A DNA stretch of 30,129 nt from Pseudomonadota bacterium. GTDB lineage: Bacteria > Pseudomonadota > Alphaproteobacteria > Rhizobiales > Xanthobacteraceae. Under the pieces are notes generated by a model, which was given only the letters and a program-made list of their open reading frames with translations, was not told the DNA's origin and searched no databases. The position numbers were made by a program, and so were the translations under genes. The stretch spans positions 1 through 30,129 of the forward strand of contig JAEXHR010000040.1 in assembly GCA_023449855.1 (NCBI GenBank). Reading direction: 5' to 3'. Numbering within the stretch: position 1 is the first letter of the stretch; each line of letters opens with the position of its first letter. Positions 26,132 through 30,129 of this stretch are shown here, one piece after another.

Positions 26132-29100
26132 ATGAATGCTCCCGTTTTGCTTGCTCAACTCGCCGGTTCTTCTGCGCAGACGCCCGCGTCGCCAAAGAAT
26201 CTGAAAATCGAGAAGCCGCAAAACGGTCAGGCGGTGACTGTCCATCTCGACGGAGCAAGCAGGCTCGATCTCGGCGATATCGCGAGCGAGAAACTTACTT
26301 TTGTTCGAGTTGGCGAGAAGCTCGTTATTCTGTTCGACAATCAGTCGACGGTGACGATCGATCCGGTATTCGACAACAATGGTCGTCCGGTCACGGACCT
26401 CGCATTCGACATGGGCGCCGATCGCACGCTGAGCAGCGAGCAGTTCGCGCAAGCTTTCCCCATCACGACCGATCAATCGGTGCTGCCGGCCGCTGGCGGT
26501 GCAACTGGCCCCACGGGTGGTGCGAACTTCGCGGATGCATCCGTGTCTGCGCTCGCCGGGTCCGGCGCGCGTTTGGGTCTGCTGGTCGGAGAGGATGGCG
26601 CTGGCACCTTCGCGGCCGATACGGAGACGCAAGCGAATGCGACGCCGAATCCGAACGGTGTTGCTTCTGTTGTTCTGAATGAAGACGGCTTTGCTGAAGG
26701 TAACCTTGGCGGCAGCGGAGATACCGGTGGAGCCGCGACGTCGGTGACCGGCTCGTTGAATGTCAATTTTGGTACCGATTCCGTCGGTCGCAGCTTTGCG
26801 TTCAACGCTGATCAACCCGGTTTGCAGGGGCTGACCTCCGGCGGTCAGTCCGTTCAGCTCGCGATCGCGAACATTGGCGGCGTGCCGACGCTCATCGGTT
26901 ATGTCGGCGCCGATTCCAGCGTGGCAGCCAATCAGGTCTTCACGATTACCCTCAATGTCACCGAGACCGGCGATACCTATACTTTCAACTTGCTGCGTCC
27001 GCTCGATCACTCGCAGCCGGGCACGATTGAGGAAACGCTCAATCTGACGATCAGCGTCACGGCGATCGATGGCAGCTCGGATACCGCGCCAGTCACGATT
27101 CAAATCGGAATCAATGACGACACGCCGACGATCGGTGCTCCCGCTGGCGCTACCGTCGTCGATCCGCTGGACGGCGCGTCATCTGCGCAGTCCGGTTCGC
27201 TCGGAATCTCGTGGGGCGCCGATCGCTTCAACAATTCGGTCGATGGGGGCATATCCGGCAGCACCGGCGGGAACGGTGATCGTTCGGTCATCTTCGCGAG
27301 TTCGGTCGTCAATGTGAGCGGTACTTCGACGGGAGACGCGTTTACGGTGGGCGCGCTGACGTCCAATGGCGAGACCGTTCGTTATGTGTTGCTGGCGAAC
27401 GGCACCACGCTCGTCGCCTACACGGGCGAGACGGTGCCGACGCTGCCGGGGACCGAAGTCGGCAACAATATCGTCTTTGTCGTCACGCTGTCTGACGCCA
27501 GCAATGCGGGCAGCTACACGATCACCCAGTATCAACCGCTCGATCATGTCAGCGGCGGTCAGAATTTTTCGTCGATCGGTCTGTCGTTCCAGTTCCGCGC
27601 GACCGATAGCGATGGCGATTCGTTCGATGGCACCTTTACGATTCAGGTCACAGATACCTTGCCGACCATCGGTGAAGCGGTCGCCGCGCGAAATCTGGGC
27701 GAGGATGGTCTTCCCGGCGCCAACCAGGAGGGTGGCAGCTATGACGCGGCGGACAACGCCACGCTCTCGAATATCGCTCTGAACATCAATTGGGGCGCCG
27801 ACAACGATACGCGCGGCAATGGCGGAAGCGACGTTTATGGCCGGACGCTGTCGTTCCTGTCGGGAGGCGAGACTCAGAATCCGCTCGGTGCCGGCAACGT
27901 GTCGTCGCTCGCGCTGGCAATCACCGGTGAGAACGGCGCGGTTCTGACCTCGGGCGGTGTCGCGCTGCAATATGTGGTGACGGTCAATGTCAATGGCGGC
28001 GAGACGCTGACCGCCTATAGGGGGGCGCCCGGCGAGAGCAATGTCGTCTTTACGGTGACGCTCGATCCGACTGCGCCGAATGGCGCCTATTCCTTCACGT
28101 TGATCGGTCAGCTCGATCATGCAGTGAACTCGAATTCCATAGGCCTGACCTTTACGGTGCAGGCGGCGGATGCCGATGGAGACACCGTCAACACCAGTTT
28201 CACCGTCAATGTGCAGGATGATACGCCGATCGCGCATGAGGTGACGGCAGCGACGACTCTTGACGATGAAGCGCAGGCGGTGTTTGCGGGCAACGCCGGC
28301 GGCACGGGGGACGTGGCGAACGCCAATGTGGCGCAGGGCGCTGCGGGCACGCTGTTCACGTCAGGCGCGGATGGCGTGAAGTCCGTCACGATCTCCGGCG
28401 GCGCCTTCGAGGTCGTGTACAAGGATGCGAACGGTTTCGCTCAGACGGAGAGCGTGACGTGGGGGGCGGGTGTCAAGGACGCCAGCGGCAACACGACCTT
28501 CACGGCGACGAGCGCGCATTACACCGGTTCGGACGGCAGCAGTGCTGCGGCGACGCTGCTGATCAATGTCGACGGCTCCTACACTTACACGGCCTATGCG
28601 CCGGTGGTGCAATCGACGGCCGGCAAGACCGAAGAGAACCAGACGATCAAGATCAACGTCACTGTCACCGACGGTGATGGCGACACCGCCTCGGGTTCGC
28701 TGTCGGTCAATGTGAACGACGATACGCCGGTCGCACACACCATCACGGCATCGCGTGCGCTCGATGACGAAGCGCAGGGCGTTTTCACGCCGACAAATAG
28801 CGGCGGCATCGGGGACGTGTCTCCGAATGTCAATTCGGTCTCTGGCGCGGCAGGTTCGCTGTTCACCGCAGGTGCCGACGGCGTCAATTCGGTCGCGCTT
28901 GCCGGACCGGCCTTCAACGTCATCTTCAAGGATGCCCAGGGCTTCGCCCAGATCGAAGGCATCTCCTGGAGTGCGGGCGTCAAGGATGCCAGCGGCAACA
29001 CGATCTTCACGGCGACGAGCGCGCATTACACTGGTTCCAACGGTAGCAGCGCTGCTGCGACGCTGGTGATCGGCGCCGACGGTTCCTACAAACTCACTTT

Positions 29101-30129
29101 GTCGGCTCCTGTGGCCCACGACCTGCAGTTGCCGGCCGTCGAGGAAAACAAGACGTTGACCTTCAGTGTTACCGTCACCGATGGCGACGGCGACCAGGCG
29201 ACAGCGACGCTGCGGGTCGATGTCAATGACGATACTCCGGTTCCGGTGGCCTCGATCGTCTTTGGTTCGCAGGTCATGGACGACGAGGCCCAGGCCTTGT
29301 TCACCCCGGTGAACAATGGTGGCATCGGTGACGTGTCGCCGAATGTCGGCTCGGTCTCGGGCGGTGCCGGCACGCTGTTCAACATGGGGGCCGACGGTCT
29401 CGGCTCTCTGTCGGTGGGCCTGCCGAGCTTCAATGCCATCTACAAGGCTGATGGTTTTGCCAGGGTCGAAAGCGTCGACTGGAGCAATGGCGTCCGCAGT
29501 GCGGACGGCGTTACGACCTTCACTGCCACGGGGCATGAGACCGGCGACACGGTTGCGGTGCTGGTGATCAAGGCCGATGGGTCCTACAGCTTCACGCTGT
29601 CGAAGCCGGTCGCTCATGACCTGCCGCTTTCCGGTATCGAAGAACCCAAGACGCTGACCTTCACCTATTTGGTGACGGATGGCGATGGCGATGCCGCCGT
29701 TGGTTCGCTCTCGGTCAGCGTCAATGACGACACACCGATCGCCAAGGTGGTCACCGCCTCCACGGTGCTCGACGATGAGGCGCAGAGCATCTTCACGCCG
29801 GTCAATGCCGGCGGCACGGATGATGTGGCTGACACCAACACTGTCAGTGGCGGTGCCGGCACGCTGTTCAGTGCCGGCGCCGATGGCGTGCGCGCGGTAA
29901 CGATCTCCGGCGGTGTGTTCGACGTCGTCTACAAGGACGGTGGTTTCGCCAAGACCGAAACCATCACCTGGGGCGCTGGCGTCAAGGGCAACGACGGGTC
30001 GACGACCTTCACGGCCTCCAGCAGCCATTACACGAATGCGGCCACACTGGTGATCGGTGCTGACGGTTCCTACACCTTCACCGTTTTCGCACCCGTGGTG
30101 CAGCCGACCGCTGGCGCGGCCGAAGAAAA
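26132..30129 (+). CDS. Giant LapA-like repeat adhesin secreted by type I system (5' part, cut by window edge)
   Basis: The frame is open from ATG 26132 to the window edge, giving 1,332 residues with no stop. There is no Sec signal peptide, as expected for a type I substrate whose secretion signal is C-terminal. Residues 1-115 form a compact N-terminal module (KPQNGQAVTVHLDGAS, ASEKLTFVRVGEKLVILFDN) matching the retention-module position of LapA. Next comes VLPAAGG at 117-123, a likely LapG cut site, and a Gly/Ala-rich linker to about 205. Three longer repeats (about 207-695) and four shorter ones (about 704 onward) follow, each with acidic DxDGD-type and NDDTP ends. The shorter units resemble T1SS-143/DUF5801-type domains. 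The protein would promote surface attachment and biofilm. A GTG two codons upstream is an alternative start. RTX repeats and the C-terminus must lie beyond the window. Confidence 0.9.
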   Translation, partial: MNAPVLLAQLAGSSAQTPASPKNLKIEKPQNGQAVTVHLDGASRLDLGDIASEKLTFVRVGEKLVILFDNQSTVTIDPVFDNNGRPVTDLAFDMGADRTLSSEQFAQAFPITTDQSVLPAAGGATGPTGGANFADASVSALAGSGARLGLLVGEDGAGTFAADTETQANATPNPNGVASVVLNEDGFAEGNLGGSGDTGGAATSVTGSLNVNFGTDSVGRSFAFNADQPGLQGLTSGGQSVQLAIANIGGVPTLIGYVGADSSVAANQVFTITLNVTETGDTYTFNLLRPLDHSQPGTIEETLNLTISVTAIDGSSDTAPVTIQIGINDDTPTIGAPAGATVVDPLDGASSAQSGSLGISWGADRFNNSVDGGISGSTGGNGDRSVIFASSVVNVSGTSTGDAFTVGALTSNGETVRYVLLANGTTLVAYTGETVPTLPGTEVGNNIVFVVTLSDASNAGSYTITQYQPLDHVSGGQNFSSIGLSFQFRATDSDGDSFDGTFTIQVTDTLPTIGEAVAARNLGEDGLPGANQEGGSYDAADNATLSNIALNINWGADNDTRGNGGSDVYGRTLSFLSGGETQNPLGAGNVSSLALAITGENGAVLTSGGVALQYVVTVNVNGGETLTAYRGAPGESNVVFTVTLDPTAPNGAYSFTLIGQLDHAVNSNSIGLTFTVQAADADGDTVNTSFTVNVQDDTPIAHEVTAATTLDDEAQAVFAGNAGGTGDVANANVAQGAAGTLFTSGADGVKSVTISGGAFEVVYKDANGFAQTESVTWGAGVKDASGNTTFTATSAHYTGSDGSSAAATLLINVDGSYTYTAYAPVVQSTAGKTEENQTIKINVTVTDGDGDTASGSLSVNVNDDTPVAHTITASRALDDEAQGVFTPTNSGGIGDVSPNVNSVSGAAGSLFTAGADGVNSVALAGPAFNVIFKDAQGFAQIEGISWSAGVKDASGNTIFTATSAHYTGSNGSSAAATLVIGADGSYKLTLSAPVAHDLQLPAVEENKTLTFSVTVTDGDGDQATATLRVDVNDDTPVPVASIVFGSQVMDDEAQALFTPVNNGGIGDVSPNVGSVSGGAGTLFNMGADGLGSLSVGLPSFNAIYKADGFARVESVDWSNGVRSADGVTTFTATGHETGDTVAVLVIKADGSYSFTLSKPVAHDLPLSGIEEPKTLTFTYLVTDGDGDAAVGSLSVSVNDDTPIAKVVTASTVLDDEAQSIFTPVNAGGTDDVADTNTVSGGAGTLFSAGADGVRAVTISGGVFDVVYKDGGFAKTETITWGAGVKGNDGSTTFTASSSHYTNAATLVIGADGSYTFTVFAPVVQPTAGAAEE
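26750..28222 (+). repeat. Three longer adhesin repeats (type A)
   Basis: Three tandem, diverged protein repeats. The first ends at the DDTP motif at 27116; the second and third end 537 and 564 bases later (27653, DTLP; 28217, DDTP), so units are about 179-188 residues. Shared landmarks are an ISWGAD/INWGAD opening in the second and third, a PLDH or QLDH segment, and an acidic D-x-D-GD stretch before the end. The first unit is shorter and most diverged. Confidence 0.75.
28241..30129 (+). repeat. Four shorter adhesin repeats (type B), last one cut off
   Basis: Each unit opens with (L/M)DDEAQ, at 28259, 28760, 29276 and 29768, giving periods of 501, 516 and 492 bases. Shared landmarks are AGTLF or AGSLF, GADG, TTFTAT, DGSY, a DGDGD acidic motif and an NDDTP end. 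Units 1 and 2 are almost identical at DNA level over 28481-28530 and 28988-29037 (two differences in 50 bases). Confidence 0.85.

Noticed and set aside
26083..26682. Plus-strand open frame of 199 codons at the adhesin start
   Set aside because: It is out of frame with the adhesin, which has a recognisable N-terminal module and stays open to the window edge.
28361..30028. Minus-strand open frame of 555 codons with apparent repeats
   Set aside because: Its repeats are the mirror image of the adhesin repeats on the plus strand, and the translation is Arg/His-rich.
26132..30129. RTX nonapeptide calcium repeats in the adhesin
   Set aside because: No GGxGxDxxx runs occur in the visible part; only isolated acidic DGDGD motifs at repeat ends. 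RTX repeats may lie beyond the window.

Overview
The window is GC-rich, densely coded DNA from an alphaproteobacterium. Gene content and protein style point to the Nitrobacteraceae (Bradyrhizobium, Rhodopseudomonas or Afipia relatives). Supporting signs are an Omp25/Omp31-type small porin, an LpcC-like lipopolysaccharide (LPS) core glycosyltransferase, a palindromic intergenic element of a type I associate with this family, and a giant adhesin with this clade's style of N-terminus. This placement is inference, because no rRNA or other phylogenetic marker is present. I see no tRNA, rRNA, CRISPR array, insertion sequence or prophage.

Layout. (1) 1-3.9 kb, minus strand: an MsbA-like ABC exporter, a fumarylacetoacetate hydrolase-family enzyme and a luciferase-like flavin monooxygenase, the last set apart by a strong terminator. 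(2) 4.0-6.1 kb: a small outer-membrane beta-barrel protein, divergent from an AraC-family regulator. (3) 6.1-17.3 kb: an LPS core and polysaccharide sugar locus. It holds galE (-), an LpcC-like mannosyltransferase candidate (+), waaF-gmhB (-), hldD-hldE and a membrane FlaA1/CapD-like nucleotide-sugar dehydratase (+), then lpsL and manC (+). Together these make UDP-galactose, ADP-L-glycero-D-manno-heptose, UDP-galacturonate and GDP-mannose, plus two glycosyltransferases that would use such donors. gmhA is not in the window. (4) 17.3-18.5 kb: two small proteins of unknown function and a gene-poor, AT-richer leader. (5) 18.5-30.1 kb: a Lap-type surface adhesion module. It holds a TolC-like outer-membrane channel, a LapB-like type I secretion ABC transporter, a HlyD/LapC-like adaptor, a LapG-like periplasmic cysteine protease with an intact C-H-D triad, a small exported protein resembling MliC-type lysozyme inhibitors, and the first 1,332 residues of a giant repeat adhesin that runs off the right edge.

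How the adhesion module should work. By analogy with Pseudomonas fluorescens LapA/LapG, the adhesin leaves through TolC-LapB-LapC and is held at the surface by its N-terminal module. LapG releases it by cutting at a di-alanine site, and here the adhesin has a VLPAAGG sequence at residues 117-123, just after its N-terminal module. The c-di-GMP receptor LapD, which normally restrains LapG, is not in the window. The adhesin has at least two classes of tandem repeat: three longer units and then four shorter ones, the last cut by the window edge.
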